A program made the position numbers and the translations under genes. Shown in pieces: positions 45,691 through 59,549 of a stretch of DNA of 64,000 nt. The notes beneath the pieces were generated by a model that was not told the origin of the DNA, did not search any database, and saw only the letters and a list, made by a program, of their open reading frames with translations. Source of the stretch: Centroberyx gerrardi. Its lineage: Eukaryota > Chordata > Actinopteri > Beryciformes > Berycidae. The stretch is from the NCBI RefSeq assembly GCF_048128805.1, contig NC_135998.1:24485063-24549062 (forward strand). Direction: 5' to 3'. Numbering within the stretch: position 1 is the stretch's first letter; every line of letters starts with the position of its first letter.

Positions 45691-46652
45691 CGGCTATTAA
45701 CGTTTGTATACCTTATTACTGTTAATATTTATTCTGCATTCATCATTTCTTGTGCCTTGTTTGCAAAATCTATGAACAAACCGTGTCTTACCATATCTGC
45801 ATAACACTGTGAGTTAAGACTTTGACACTTTTCAGGAACATTTTCCTCCAGCGTTCATCATTTATTCATGCATCTGTTCTTTTAAGTACAACGACCTCAC
45901 TGGACCAGCACATGACTAGTAGACACCTCCTTCTGCACATCCAAAAAATACTGTATACCATGCAGCTCAAGTGCACATAGTTGAACGAACAGCAAATTTT
46001 GAATGTGTGTTTATGTAGACTGATATGTATAGTTTATTGTATGGTATGCACCGTCTCTTTGCGCTGCATGTGAATGATGATATTCTGCAGATATTCTGAT
46101 TATTAAGAAAATTGTTAAATAGTTCAAAATGATGACCTCCCCATATGTTTTTTCAACCTTCCCTGGAGGTATTGCAACCTAATACCTTGTGTTACTTCTT
46201 ATAGTTGGTAATTCACACAATCTTTATGGCAAAATAATTGTTTTTGGGGTTTTTTTGTTATGGTTTTAGGATAAATAGTAAAACAAATACGGGACTTTGC
46301 GTATTGCGTATTTGTTTCTTCTGAATTTAACAATTACTAGTAAATGTTTTTTTCGAACTGCTAAAGTTTCATTTTGAAGGGAGAAAACAAAGCATTCTTC
46401 CCTGTTCACCTCTGACACTTCCCCTTAGCCAGGCAGCGGAGTGTTAGGAAATCTCAGCCTCCTCTCAGATGGTCGTGTGGTCGGGGAGAGAAGAGAGAGA
46501 GAAGAGAGAGAGAAGAGAGAGAGAAGAGAGAGAGGAGACAGAACATTTAATGGAGCCTCCAGCAGCGTAAGTTATGAGTGGCCGACTGTCAGAAGAGCAG
46601 CAGGACTCCTTCTGATGATGAGAGGTTTATTAGAATCCAGCTGCATACGCGC

Positions 46653-46692
<40 letters not shown>

Positions 46693-48656
46693 CCTCACCC
46701 CACACTGATGATGGGACCAAATTCCCTTAATGTAGCTGCAACTGTGCCCACTTCTGTTACTGCCTGGGTTTGGGATACACTCTATGGGTCGAGGTCACCC
46801 TTAGACGCTGGTCTGGGATCAGTTTACTCACTTCACATTTGAACATTCAATCTTTTTCTGTCAGATTAGGTGGTACAACTTGACTCACATTGATTTACAT
46901 CAGTGATTTGCTCTAGCCTGGCCTAGCAGAACGTGTGTGGAGAGTGCAGTCTTGCAGCTCAGCACCGTACTGGAGTACAGCACTGTTGTATTTAGGGAGA
47001 CATTATGGGACCATAGAGAGGGCATACCAGCCCAATGCCGTTAGTTTCTCCTAATGTCTTAATGATGGGTTCATTAAAGAGGTATCTTGCCTTGCTCACT
47101 AACTAAGCACAGATGGCCAAGAGGCAGTCATGGTATCTCAGACAGAGACTCTGGAGAAGATTTATTTCAAACCACAGCTGAACCCCGGGAACCCCGTGCA
47201 ACGGCTTCAACATTACGGCTGTTTGATCTGCTGTCTGTCTCCATTTTTACATGCGATCCAAAGCCCCACTGTCCTAGACGTCTATTTAGTAAAAATGAGA
47301 TTATTCACTGTAGCTATGGAGAGCAAAACTCCAACAAATCAAACCTGACAGTTCAGTATTTCTATAAAAAGTGCCTGTTGAACTGATGGGCAACACACAA
47401 GGGGCCTCACATATTTCCACAGACTGGAGGCAGTCACAGAGATGTGTTTCGCAAAATTATTCAGGTTTTTTGTGTTTTTCTCCTGACCGTGTCAATCATT
47501 CTAATGAGAGAGCAGATCAAAATATAAATCATGGCCTCTTTGAAGAACCAGTTGTGACACAGAGACAAAGAGCCCAGAGGGCGTGGATGAGGACCCCTGT
47601 TAAAACTGATGACCTGCCAGTGTGCACAGTGGCAAAATGCTTCGATAAACAAGCCTGACAAATGGCTCGCTCTGCGATGGCCTTGCAGCTACTGCAAGCT
47701 GCTGCACACGGGCTTTATGAGGCAAGGCACTCTCATAATTATGTCAAAGACATTAGCAGTGGGGCTCTAATGTGCCCATGAAGTGTGAGTGGTATTGCCC
47801 CGTCAACAAACTGTCTCCACTTCAGCAGTGTGGTGCGGGCTTTTACTGACGGCACAGGGGAGGGGAAGCAGGGAGGAAAGGGGAGTACAGCACGCATGAA
47901 GGAAAGGAGGCTGCTAAGGGAGGCAGGGGAGGGTGGTAAAACAAGGGAAGGCAAGCTGACCTCCACACGTAAGATAAACAAGCCATCAGCTAAGCAATTG
48001 TTAGATTGAATGGGTTTTTTTCCAAGTCGGGTCCTCTGTCAGAGAGAGAAAGAGATTATTGTACAAATCCCTAAATATATGTTATGCTGAGAATTAGTTA
48101 CACATTCACTTGGGAACGTGCCAGACTCACACACACACACACTCGCGCACACACACATGCAAACACCCACACAGTAGTAGTGGCACACAACATACCTGTG
48201 TATATTGTATACTGTGCTGTTTTCAAATTTCTCTCTCAATGCTTTATGTCATGTGAAGTTATAAATGTACCCTGTGTCAACATTCAAGCACGCATTCTGG
48301 AGAGGTCCTCAGAATGGGTTTGGAAAAACTTTGCCATATCCCACTTCAAATCCCATGGCTGCTGACAGTAGTTTCCTAGAGAGTCATTACTGAGGCTGAG
48401 GTCTTTTCTGCAGAAAAGCGGCGGATTACCGGATGTCTGTGTGCAGAGCTGTGGGTATCTTTGAGATGTCCCCAGAGACATATACCCTTTGACTAATAAA
48501 AGCCCCTAAACATACCGTTGGGGAGCACTATATGACTGACATCCTTCATCAACACAACTCCATGGAAGTGCCAGGTGTTTGTAGCTGTGGAAATATATAT
48601 GTGTTGGGTCAAGGGACATGTAGCTTTAGGGGAAAACCATGGTATAGATATGAGTA
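45691..48656. other. No gene seen
   Basis: Non-coding sequence with a GAGA-type run (46481-46535) and a TG run (46657-46691). No exon-like open frame with splice sites was recognised. Confidence 0.45.
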
Positions 48657-49520
48657 ATACGATACGATACGATACGATACGATACGATACAACTTTATTG
48701 TCAGTTTACACTGAAATTCGTTTTGCATCCTTAGGCAATTTCGTTCAAGAGATTAACACACAGATTAAACATACAGTTACACATATCACACTTTTCATAG
48801 ACGTACAAAACACATGAAACAATCATGATAATCATACAGATCACATTATATCCTCTGGATTCAGATCTCAGTTGGCAGCACACTGATTTTGGTTTAGCAA
48901 CAGGATAGACTGATGTATAAAATAATTCTTCAGTCTGTTGCGTTTAAATTGAGGGACTCTAAATCGCCTATTGGAGGGCAGAAGTTGGTTTTCTCCGTTT
49001 AAAACATGCGAGGAGTCAGAAGAGATACTGTTAGCAAGTCTGAGCATGCTCTTGTTGTGAGCTGCTTGAAAGGAGTGTGCCACAGGTTGGCCAATAATCT
49101 TCGCACAAATTTGGGTTTGATTATATAGTTTCGTTTTAAGTTTCACAGATAGACTGCTGAACCAGGCCGTACTACAGCACAGCATGACACTCTGAATAAC
49201 TGATTTAAAAAACAGGAAAATAATCTGGCTACTGGCTCCAAAAGATCTGAGTCTACGAAGAAAGTAAATGTGTCTTCTTACAAATAAATTCTATATGAAG
49301 AGTCCACGATAGGGTGGCATCTATCATAACACCCAGGTATTTGTATGAAGAGACTTGCTTAATTTCTACATTGTGAATTGTCACTGGAGGCAGCTGACAA
49401 TCAGGAGGAAGACTAAGAATAATTTCCTCTGTCTTATTAGTATTGATGATAAGAGCATAATGTGTGACTCTTACTTTATCACAAATAAAGTAGATAGTAG
49501 TTAATTGCGGTGCAAAGACA
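48657..49520 (-). mobile_element. 5'-truncated LINE fragment with (GTATC)n 3' tail
   Basis: Minus-strand frames encode the end of a non-LTR polymerase: TNKTEEIILSLPPD, SSYKYLGVMIDATLSWTLHI, then LCCSTAWFSSLSVKLKTKLY, AHNKSMLRLANSISSDSSH and RFRVPQFKRNRLKNYF. The 3' end carries seven GATAC units (48657-48690, plus-strand reading), the tandem tail typical of L2/CR1-like LINEs. One frame change separates the two frames near 49190-49250. The 5' truncation is near a CA repeat at 49541. Confidence 0.75.
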
Positions 49521-52467
49521 CATGCAAGCCTGCAACTACACACACACACACACACACACACATACACACATACACACACTTCCTTTAAGGGATCAGTGTT
49601 TATGTCAGCTGTGGGACTGCAGGGCTTTGGTATGTCTCGGGACCCTGGCCTGAGACACAAGGACAGGGCCGCTACAGGATGTGAGGAGGGTGTGGTACTG
49701 CAGCTTTCTCATTCTCCCACAAACCCGGAGAAACACACAACACACACACACACACAGTTGGGTAGTAACAGATTACAAGCGATGGGGTTACATTCGTCTG
49801 AATAAAAGCAAGGTAACTATAATCCAAAAACACGCATGCATTCTGTCATACATGCACTCTTCACAAACTGACTGAACTCATTCATTCACAAACGCCACAC
49901 ACACACACACACACACACACGTTCAGAATGCGTTCCCACCCCAGCACCCCCCGATGCAGAGGTTAATGAACTTGTTTTGAATTTCTTCACCTCTTGACAG
50001 GAACTGCATACCAAGCCTTGAAAATAGCGGCTAAAACAAAGAGAGGAAGTGATGTGAGAGCACTTCCCATCTACTCCCCTCTGAATTTATCTCAATCCTG
50101 CAGACCGGCTCACCCCCGCCTCCCGCTCGGGCCCCACCCCGACACCCGGCCGAAGAAAGCCGCTCAGACAGACTTGCCGCGCAGCGCACTCTAATTCAGC
50201 AACCTTTAATCCAAACAAACTCCGCTCAATTTGCCCCACCACTTAACATCCACCAAACACACTTCTTCCAACCAAGGCTCCGACCATCATTCCCCTTAAA
50301 CATTCAACCCCTCTTTCTTCTCTTCTCTTTCTTCTGAGACAGATTTCATTCTCTCAGCCTACGCCCGTTCCTCAGCCCACTTTCGGCGACTGCCAGACTG
50401 GTCGTAGTCCTCCTCCCCGTTTGCCCCAAACTTCCATTTTTTCCTCAGTCCTGCTCTACCCCTTGTCGTGAATGTAGATGTATTGGCGGTGGAAAGTGGA
50501 GGATACATCTGTAACACATGTCAGGGTCTATTTTGCGTTTGATTCAATGCAAACCTGCTGTGACCTACGATCCCTGATTCATGCGGCATTCTGCTGCGGG
50601 GGCCGTGAGCAGGCGGTGAGCAGTAAGCAAAACGTCTTTGGCAGAGGTGAATGAGGTTGTTCCATCTTAAGCTTGCCATTCACAAAGCCCTTTACTTTCC
50701 CCTTGACGTGTTTATTTTGTCACGTTTCATTTAAATGTGACTAATGTTCATCGTGCAAACTAGTTCTTTTTGTAAAATATGCAAACTTTGGTTATTCCCA
50801 GGATGGAAAATATCATTGCTTCTTCCATTCCAGCCACTGTACAGCTACAGCTGTTGGACTTCAAGCCTCACCGTACAATATGATATTTGATATTTAGCAT
50901 GAATGACAGTTGAGTGTTTTTCAGCATTGGCTATATAAATGTACGGCTGTAATCTACGAGTTTAAGTGGATAGGAATCATTTGGATAGGCTATAGTGTGA
51001 GGCTTTTAGCGTTGATGTCATGGTTCTGTAGGCAACATTAGAGGGGGAATAAAGGGTGGGAGACAGGAAGGGTCATTTAGTTACTGGCTCAATCTCCAGA
51101 AGCAGATCTTCCGGTCGACGGGTGCTTCCCTGTGTTAACATTACAATAATATATGACTCACAGTGCGGGCTGATAGATGAGGAGATGAACAGGAGGGAGG
51201 GGTGGACTGAGGCAGGGATAAAAGGCGTAGAAAACCACGTTGTGCAGCGGCCACGGACTTAGAAATCTATTTCTATGATGTGGCGAGAGCAGATAGGCAG
51301 AGAGGGTGGTCTCTGTTTTGATAGTAACATGGCTTGGTGATCTCTAGCTGTTCTAGTAATAGTGAAGAGGTGCGTAACAGAGGCCTTCTGTTGAGGTTTC
51401 TGCAGGGGGAAAACGTGCGTATAGGTGCGACACACTGGTCTACATTGTACTGCAGGAGCTGTGTGAACATGCCGGTCAGCCCCACAGCCGGTTTATTTTT
51501 GAAAACGGCTCAAGTAAAACAAAATCCATTCTCCCTTGACCACCCCGGGTCTGGATTGGGTTGCGCTGGAGGATACAAAACAAGCACGATGACTGGGCTT
51601 CCTGCTCCACGGACGCACACTTCCACGTTTCTGTCTCTCCACCTGCTGCCCATCCCCGCCCCCCTCGCTGTCATTGGGACCATCTGTACCATTTGCCAGC
51701 ATGTAATGTAGCCTATACACTGAAAAACACATCTTCCAAGCAGCAAAGCCCTCGCTGGAAAAGGTGCTACAGTGCTGACGTCCCATACGGGGAAACTGCT
51801 CTCTCTTCTGCATACACACACACACACACACACACCCATGAGCTCATGTTCCCCTCTCAGCATCTATAAGAGTGCATGTACCGCGTCGTGACTGGGGGTA
51901 AGATTTAAAGGCCGCTAATGTGTGGGACGGTGACCCCAGACCGACTCCCCCCCCGCTGCCCCTGCCCCGAGGAACGCAGCGAGGTTCCCCCCTTTTAACA
52001 AGTCTCTGCAGACCCATCCGTCTTCCCAGAGAGCCTGTCAGTCTGTGCTCAGGGACTTATCGGGTTGAAAAATGAACCGGGTCTCACGTGAAAAAAGGCG
52101 CCATGAGAGGCTACTGGGCACAAAGAGCCCTAACATGATTTTTGGGGATCTGGCCCTCGCAGAGCTGCTGCTCAGCTGGTAGGAGACGTAGCACTTCTGA
52201 ATGAAAATCTTTAGGGCTGGTCGCAGCAGTGAGTGGGAGGGTGAGTTTAAACAGGAGCACATAACAACCTGACACAAACACATGTACAGATGGTGTTTGA
52301 TCATTGATCACCAGTCCTCACTAGCAGGTCTTATCAGAGCCTCGGCCCTCTCGGCTGTCTGCACCGAGTCACTTTCACAGCTCAATCAATGCTCTGCGTT
52401 TGTGAGTGTTACTGAATGTTTGCCGTTAGGGGTTCTCTCTGATGACATTTATTATCTCCATTTGTGC

Positions 52468-52508
<41 letters not shown>

Positions 52509-54371
52509 AGAGGAGCGTCAAAGAGAAAGGGAGGGAGAGTGAATGAAAAGAATCACAGAGTTGCGCTGCGCATCGCCTGCAGCTGGTTTTAGTGACCTCT
52601 CTCTCTCCATCTTCGTCAGGAAAGTTAAAGCAATTAGCTCTTATGGCACAGCTGAGTCTTTGGCTCTGTCCATCGACTCCCTCAGTCTCAGTGGTTTCAC
52701 AGCTTCTAGTGGGACAGTGAGGCGCTCGCTGTGCTCAAAGTACTTATCTGCTCCAGACAGTTCCTCCACCTGAACAGGCAGTATGTTTCATTTTGGATCT
52801 TTGTTTTTGGTACTTAAAGTGATATTTGACTTTGGTAGAACATTTACATTTTTTAACATAACTTGATATTAGTTAATGGGGTTGGTTAAGAAAAGTCACC
52901 TTTCAACAATAGCTGCTTGAGGATTCAGGCAATTTTCTGATTCTCATTGTCAGTTAGTTGCAAGCAGGAACGACAATGTAAAAGTTGCAAATCTGGGTTT
53001 CATCGCTATACTGAGCATCCGTTTTCAAAATGAATGTAATTGAATGATATCATTATATTTGACTATTCATGAACTTGTATTGGGTATACATGTTAAAAGG
53101 AATGACTTTGTTCGACCAAGTTCTAGTTAAGGTAAATGAATGATTATTTCCTCCAACTGTTCTGCCAGTAGCCGATGCGGGACAGCCAGTTGAGCAGGTG
53201 TGTGTAAAACTAGCCCTGTGTTTGTTTGTCTCCCCCCCCCCCCGCTGTTGCCCTTCTTTCATTTATTTGGGGTTTCCTCTTTTCATCCTATATTCCTCTC
53301 TCTGTGGCAGGTTGTTCCCAAGCCCCTCGCACAGCAGGGATCCACAGATGGTATATAGATGGCATACAGGTTTCGCTCTCCAGTTGTAATTCAGCTGTAA
53401 TTGAGTGGTGCTATGGCCGCATTCAAAGTGGCTTTCCGTTCCTCGTAATGGCATCACCTCACACATTTCGATTACTTGATTACACTGTAACATCAAGTGC
53501 AGTTGTATTTCCATTACGTTATTACAGAGGATTTGCCTGCTTTTTAACTGCAGGAGAGTCATCTGTCTGTGCCCAATCAAGTCGTTTCAAGACACCTGTT
53601 CGGAGAATCCGTGACCCCAATTCAGTGTGTGTTTATTTAGCTTTTAGACCTGAAGGACACGCACACACACACACGGTCACACACCCAAGCAAACACACTG
53701 AAAGGGGCAGTTACCTCGAAGGTCGCCACAGGTGTGTTTGTCTGTGTATGTGCTTTCACTGTTTCTTCTCTTGAAAAATGCCCTTTATTTGTCTCAGCTG
53801 TCACCTTGAAACACTTAGCCGTCCTTGTTTGGTTGGTAAAGTTTGGCCATGTGTCAATACTCCTCACAGACTGCAGCCATTCAAAGAAATGAAACATTTT
53901 TATACTCTCTTTTACGCCCTTGCCATGTAGACGTAAAACTATCCATTAATTGTGCGTTTTACATTCTTTTCTACACAGTTCTGCTTTTTTAAAGGAGATT
54001 TAAGTACAAACTGCTCACATTTTCAGGCATTTTTAAAATAATACCATCGTTCAGCTTCAGTGCTTTTACAAACTACCGGGGTGATCGACTCACACCGACT
54101 CGGGGCTCGTTATGTCGCCTGGCCTCCCAGCCCAGTGATTGAGGAGTGATTTATTTTCTTCCACAAACACAACTTTACGGCCCATACTGTAATACTGCAG
54201 AAGTGGGTGTTTCTTTTCATAAAAGTTACCACTATTCCATAAAGACCCAGAAATCAATCAGAGTTTACGGCCTCCTTCTTGTTTATCCTCTTCTTCATTT
54301 TCACTCCTGACTCTCTCCGTTTTTCCCTTTGCCCTTTCTCATTGCTCATCACCATGCACTGATTTCAGACG

Positions 54372-54424
<53 letters not shown>

Positions 54425-55849
54425 TTCCTCCCTGTGAGGGGTGGCTGTAATCAGACCCAGAGTGTTATACAGGTGTCTGTGTGAATATGAGTATGTTTTA
54501 ATACAACACAACACACAGCTTATGGCTCTGGGCCAAAGTGAACATTATAACTCCCTCACTGAGTTTTATAACTTAAATCAACTCCATGAAAAACATGGGA
54601 GCAGCGGCACTCCAAAAACAAAACTTGTTTGAAAAATGATGCATTCAAAAAGACTTAAATTATGCCACATTTTATTGATGGCCATAACATCTTGCTAACG
54701 TGTTTCAGCAAAAATGCCTTCATATAACGATCAAGCAGGCATATAATAGGTCCCTCTGGCCATGTTCTTCGCTCCCTGCAGCTCCTTGGCTCAACTTTAT
54801 ACATATTCTGTTACATGATATCACTGGAGTTGAATGTATCAATGGGACAGGTCCAGGATGGGCATATGATACTGCATGTCTTCTCACACCGAGGTTATTA
54901 TCTGAAAACTAGGTGTTAAAAAACGGACACAAAAATAAAAACAAACCTAAAACTATCTTGTATACTAGTAGAACTAGCTAGAATCCAAAAATATATACAT
55001 GTGAAATGTTTTTAGTTTTCATCTTTTTGTTTATGTACAGGGCAAAAAAAAGAGGATGAATTTTGGGTGGAGACTTTTTGGCTAATTTTACTGAACGGTA
55101 ATTTAAAAATTCATGTAAATACATTTTTTCTTTTTTTTAAAATTGTTTGTATTAAACAAAACCTGCGCTGAAGTATCATTCTGAACCATCATTATACCTT
55201 TAAATACCACCCATAACAAAAATACTAACTAGAACTGAAACTAAATAACAACTAAACTAAAACTAAACATTTGTGAAAAATAAAAACTAAATTAAAACCA
55301 CCACAGCCACACTGAAAACTAACTACAACTAAAATGAAATTGAAATAAAAATAGAAAACTATATAAAAATAAAAACTAATGAAAAATCCCAAACTATAAT
55401 AACCCTGTCTCACGTTTGTTTCCCGGCCCACACACACGTCGTTTCATGTTGTAATGGATGAAACTGGATGGACACAACTATGCATCTAATAATAAGTTGG
55501 CCTCGACACAAATTGACAGACCGATGTCACCGTCCAGATACGTTCCCAAAGTCCGACCACACTGCGTTTTCGCCCTCCACTCTGCCCAGTCTCTCTCACC
55601 CCCCTGCCCTGCTCTGAGCTCCTCAGCGGGGCGTCGCCGGCAGCGTTCACCACCTGAGAGAGGAAGACTGAGGAGGATGTTGGCTATGAAATCACTTCCT
55701 GCTCAGGCTCTGAATATAGTCATGATGGGGTATGGAGGGGATGTTTACGTAGAGGGCTGCAGGGGCTCCTGACACAATGGGGACAGCTCAGAGCCTGTTT
55801 GCTGGATGACGGTACGCACTTGCATTGTATTGTAAGAGTGTGTTCTCTC

Positions 55850-55893
<44 letters not shown>

Positions 55894-57627
55894 GTTACCC
55901 CTTTGTTGCTCAGTGTGTCCTGTTGCATGCTGGGATATGTGTGTTCCTATTGTGTCGGGCGGTGGACTACATTCTGCAGGGCGCCGTAGGAAAACCACTC
56001 AGAGAATGAGCATCGCCTTTGTCATCATGTCACATCTGTGGTTGGAGCAAAACCTGAGCCGCAGCGGGCCATCGTTCCTCTTTAGACACTTCTAGCTTGG
56101 TACAAACTGCCTGCAGAAAAGAGATGATACTCTGGACTCTGGCAAACTGGTACAGTAGACGGACCTGAGGACAGGTGTTACGGGTTATCTGTGTCAAATG
56201 GACACTTCCTTCCTCTGTGAGCCAGGTCTCAGCCTGTGTGACAGCCGGGGTCATTAGTTCTCCTGTGCCACAAAGCAGGGAAGGTTTCATCTCTGTCTGA
56301 GCATGCTGTAGCAAAAACACAGTACAGCACACACACACACACACATCCAACAGTTGGTTTGAATTGTCTGGGCGAGCAAGGATTTTCTCCAGCGTTTTGG
56401 GTAATTTCTACCATATTTTAGCTGGGGTGCTGGGGCACCCTGCGATTCCTGTGGTGGGGAGCCTTTGGTTAGCTAAACGAGGCCCCTCATTAGCTGCCAT
56501 GCATCTCAGAGAACACACAGACACGGAACATGCAAGAAGACATTTTTTGAAAATAGATGATATAACTTGGATTCTCCAGATCGCACCCAGTGATACTTTA
56601 CATTAGAGACAGACATCTTAAAGGGAAAGAGAGTGACTGACTTGCAGATCTTGTGCAACATCTCTGCCTGTGTGGATCGCTCTCTGTGGAAATCTAGAGA
56701 GACGGCTTAAAAGGCCACAAAAACCTGAGAGATCACAAAAAAAAAAAATCCTTTCTTCCTCTCTCCTCAGCTCTTATTTCTCTTATTTCTTCCCCTAGCA
56801 CTTTTCTCCTACATTACAACTAGACCCACAGGAATATTGTTAAGGCGCTGCAGCTCTGACCCTTGCACTCCTCAATATTGGATGCTTATAATTTTGGTGA
56901 TTTAGGATTTGGAGCTTATTCAACTGTTGCACTCGCTGTAAGCATCAGATAAATGTCATGTAATGTAATTTAGAGAGAAGAGAGAGAGAGAGTGTGGGAA
57001 AGAGAGAGGGGGGAAACTGACAGAAAGATAGCTAGATATTACACCACAGCCTCAGTTTATTAGAACTGAAGCAATAAACGCTTATCGGAGTCGTATGTGA
57101 TTGAGTGTCCTTGGGATGTGTTGTGTCTTGTCCACAGTGTTGAAAGCTTACTGTAACTCATTTGTGTGTGTCTTCCGCACTCCAAAAAACTCACCAGTCC
57201 TGTACAGGGGAACACACTTGGGACACACTTGGTAGACAAATGCAGTGAGCCCCCCCTGCTGGTGTGAGTAGGTAAGACAACACAAACACAAAGTGGCATG
57301 CAAACCACTCCTGTCTGTTACAAACACATCAAAGTAAAAAATGCTTAGTTGAAGGGATCTGAGAAGAGCTATTTTTATTTAGTTGTAGTTAGTTTTCAGT
57401 GTGGGTTTGGTTGTTTTAGATTCGTTTTTGTTTTTCACATTTTTCATTAGCTTTTTTTTTTAGCTGAGTTGTTATTTAGTTTCAATTTTTAGTTGTAGTA
57501 TTTTTGATAGGGGTGGTATAATGCTAGAAGTTAAGAACAGGTATTTTGTATGTGAAAAGCAGATATAGGAGCGCTACTGGTGGGTTTTGTAGTATAAGAG
57601 GGTGTTCTTTGGTCTATGGGCAAAAAA
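49521..57627. other. No gene seen; microsatellite-rich intergenic DNA
   Basis: Contains CA/TG runs (49541-49572, 49891-49920, 51811-51836, 52468-52501, 54375-54422) and a CT run (55842-55890). 55200-55400 is an A/T-rich low-complexity stretch with repeated AACTAAA units, mirrored by similar TAGTTTTT-rich sequence near 57380-57500. No protein domain was recognised on either strand. Confidence 0.45.
54375..54422. repeat. TG microsatellite
   Basis: About 24 TG units without interruption. Confidence 0.9.
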
Positions 57628-57815
57628 CTCTTATAGAAAACTTGAAGAAAAAAACCAAGGCAACTCCTCTTTGAAGTATCAAAAGACTAAATACTTTATT
57701 ACATCATAGAAGTACTAAAAATACTGTAATACTTCTATGACGTAATAAAGTATTTAGTCTTTTGATACTTCAAAGAGGAGTTGCCTTGGTTTTTTCTTCA
57801 AGTTTTCTATCAGAG
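57628..57815. repeat. Long near-perfect inverted repeat (hairpin), arms about 85 bp
   Basis: The left arm 57628-57714 and right arm 57730-57815 are reverse complements, with only about two mismatches and one single-base indel in an A-run. They are separated by a 15-bp spacer. The sequence GGTATTTTGTATGTG occurs just left (57540-57554) and just right (57816-57830) of the structure. No ORF is inside. Possibly a MITE, a palindromic duplication, or a small-RNA hairpin source. Confidence 0.85.
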
Positions 57816-58077
57816 GTATTTTGTATGTGTTTGCAACAGGTATTGTTTAATACAAACAATAAATAATAATTTCTTTAAAAAAAAAAAATCATTCTCTTTT
57901 TTTGCCATGCTCATAAACAAAAAGACAAAAACTAAAAACATTTAATGTATATTTTTATTTAATTCTAGTGACAATTACGCAAACTAGTTTTAGTTCTGTT
58001 TTGTTTTTTTCCCCACAAAGTCTAATTTTTATTTTTCATTTTTAACACCTAGATTTACTTTATTGGAATAATGAACC

Positions 58078-58130
58078 ATCTATCTATCTAACTATCTATC
58101 TATCTATCTATCCATCTATCTATCTATCTT
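58078..58130. repeat. TATC tetranucleotide microsatellite
   Basis: About 12 CTAT/TATC units with a few interruptions. Confidence 0.85.
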
Positions 58131-58692
58131 CCCAGTTGATTCACTCCTCTTAATCTTCTTTCAGCTGATTCTCTCATTCTTGACTTCACAGGAATGTGCT
58201 TTGCCTCTGATTTTACTCTATAAGTGTCACCCAGTCAGAGCTGCTGGGTACGGGGGGGGGGCGGGGGGTTAAGGCGAGGGTGAGCTGGGGTGAATAGAGG
58301 GGGGAGCCGGGGTCAGGTCGGAGTATCAGTGACGGTCTGTGGTGGCAGCGCTCTCTGTTTATAGTGAGATTAGAGGATGACCTGTCCCCCTGTTTCCCCC
58401 GAAAACCCCTGACGCCTCCACAACTGCCCTCTCCCATTCTTCATCCCTGACCACCGCTGACCGCTGACCACTGGAGGAATTACTTTTGTGTGGGAATAAC
58501 AGAGAGGGAGACAGACATATCAGCTTTCCCTCTTCAAACCACTGATAGCACCCTTTTGATCCAGAATTAAACCAAAACTTTCCAAATGTGTGGCGGTAAC
58601 GCTTTAACGAATCATATCCAGGTTTGAGTGTTTCTGCGTCTGTCAGTCTTCTCTCCCAGTGTTACCTTTAATACACGTTTGTGATATTAGAG

Positions 58693-58915
58693 CAGTGGTT
58701 CTCAACATGGGGCCCGGGGACCACCAGGGGTCCTTGAGTGGGTTCCAGGGGGGTCTGACTGTTATCTCTCTACCTACAAAACAAATAGTCATGGGATTCT
58801 GGACAAAATATTCCCAGATTTGGGTCCAAGAGACAAAATCTCATCAAATGGGGGTCTGTGGCCCTAATGTGGACTAAATAAGGGTCCTTGAAATGAAAAA
58901 GGTTGAGAATCACTG
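58693..58915. mobile_element. hAT-type MITE, 223 bp, with perfect 8-bp target duplication
   Basis: The ends CAGTGGTTCTCAAC and GGTTGAGAATCACTG form terminal inverted repeats of a well-known hAT non-autonomous type. TATTAGAG flanks both sides exactly (58685-58692 and 58916-58923). No coding content. Confidence 0.85.
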
Positions 58916-58923
58916 TATTAGAG

Positions 58924-59513
58924 GATCTGTTCTTAGGCCTCAAGGTGTGAAGATCACATCCGGTAACTGTAGAGTTAAACACTTGTAGACAGACACAATA
59001 TTCTGGTCTGCCAGAGTCATCAAATCATTTTCCAACATCCACAGTGATTCGGCAGTCTTACTCACTGTGCTTTCCCATGCTGATGAGCATTGAGAGGATG
59101 CCCAGACTCGTCAGGCCCCGGGGGTCAGAAAGCTCCTCTGTTTGCCAAGGAGCAGGACCTGTTGCATAAGACTACACACACACTGTATTTCAGAAGCAAC
59201 AGACTAGATATTCTGCGCTTACAGCCGAAGAAACCACAAATACTACTGAGGTGCTGCTGTTTATTAGCTCATTCTTGGTGATTATTGCTGATGCATCATC
59301 TTCAAACTAATCTCACGCAATACAAATTCATGATTAACTTTCACCAGGTTAAATTAATTTGGCTCCTGAGCTGTGCAGCAGGTTTATAGTGAATTATCCA
59401 TTTTTGCACAAGCTAAGTAAGTATAGTTCAATAATCCATGTTAAGTGTCAGACTAGTGAAACATCTTAATGTTATGGTACTGCATAAATAATATGCATAA
59501 AGTACCCACATAT

Positions 59514-59549
<36 letters not shown>

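Noticed and set aside
48657..48690. Seven GATAC units considered as a CRISPR-like or satellite array
   Set aside because: Five-base tandem tail at the 3' end of a LINE; no spacers.
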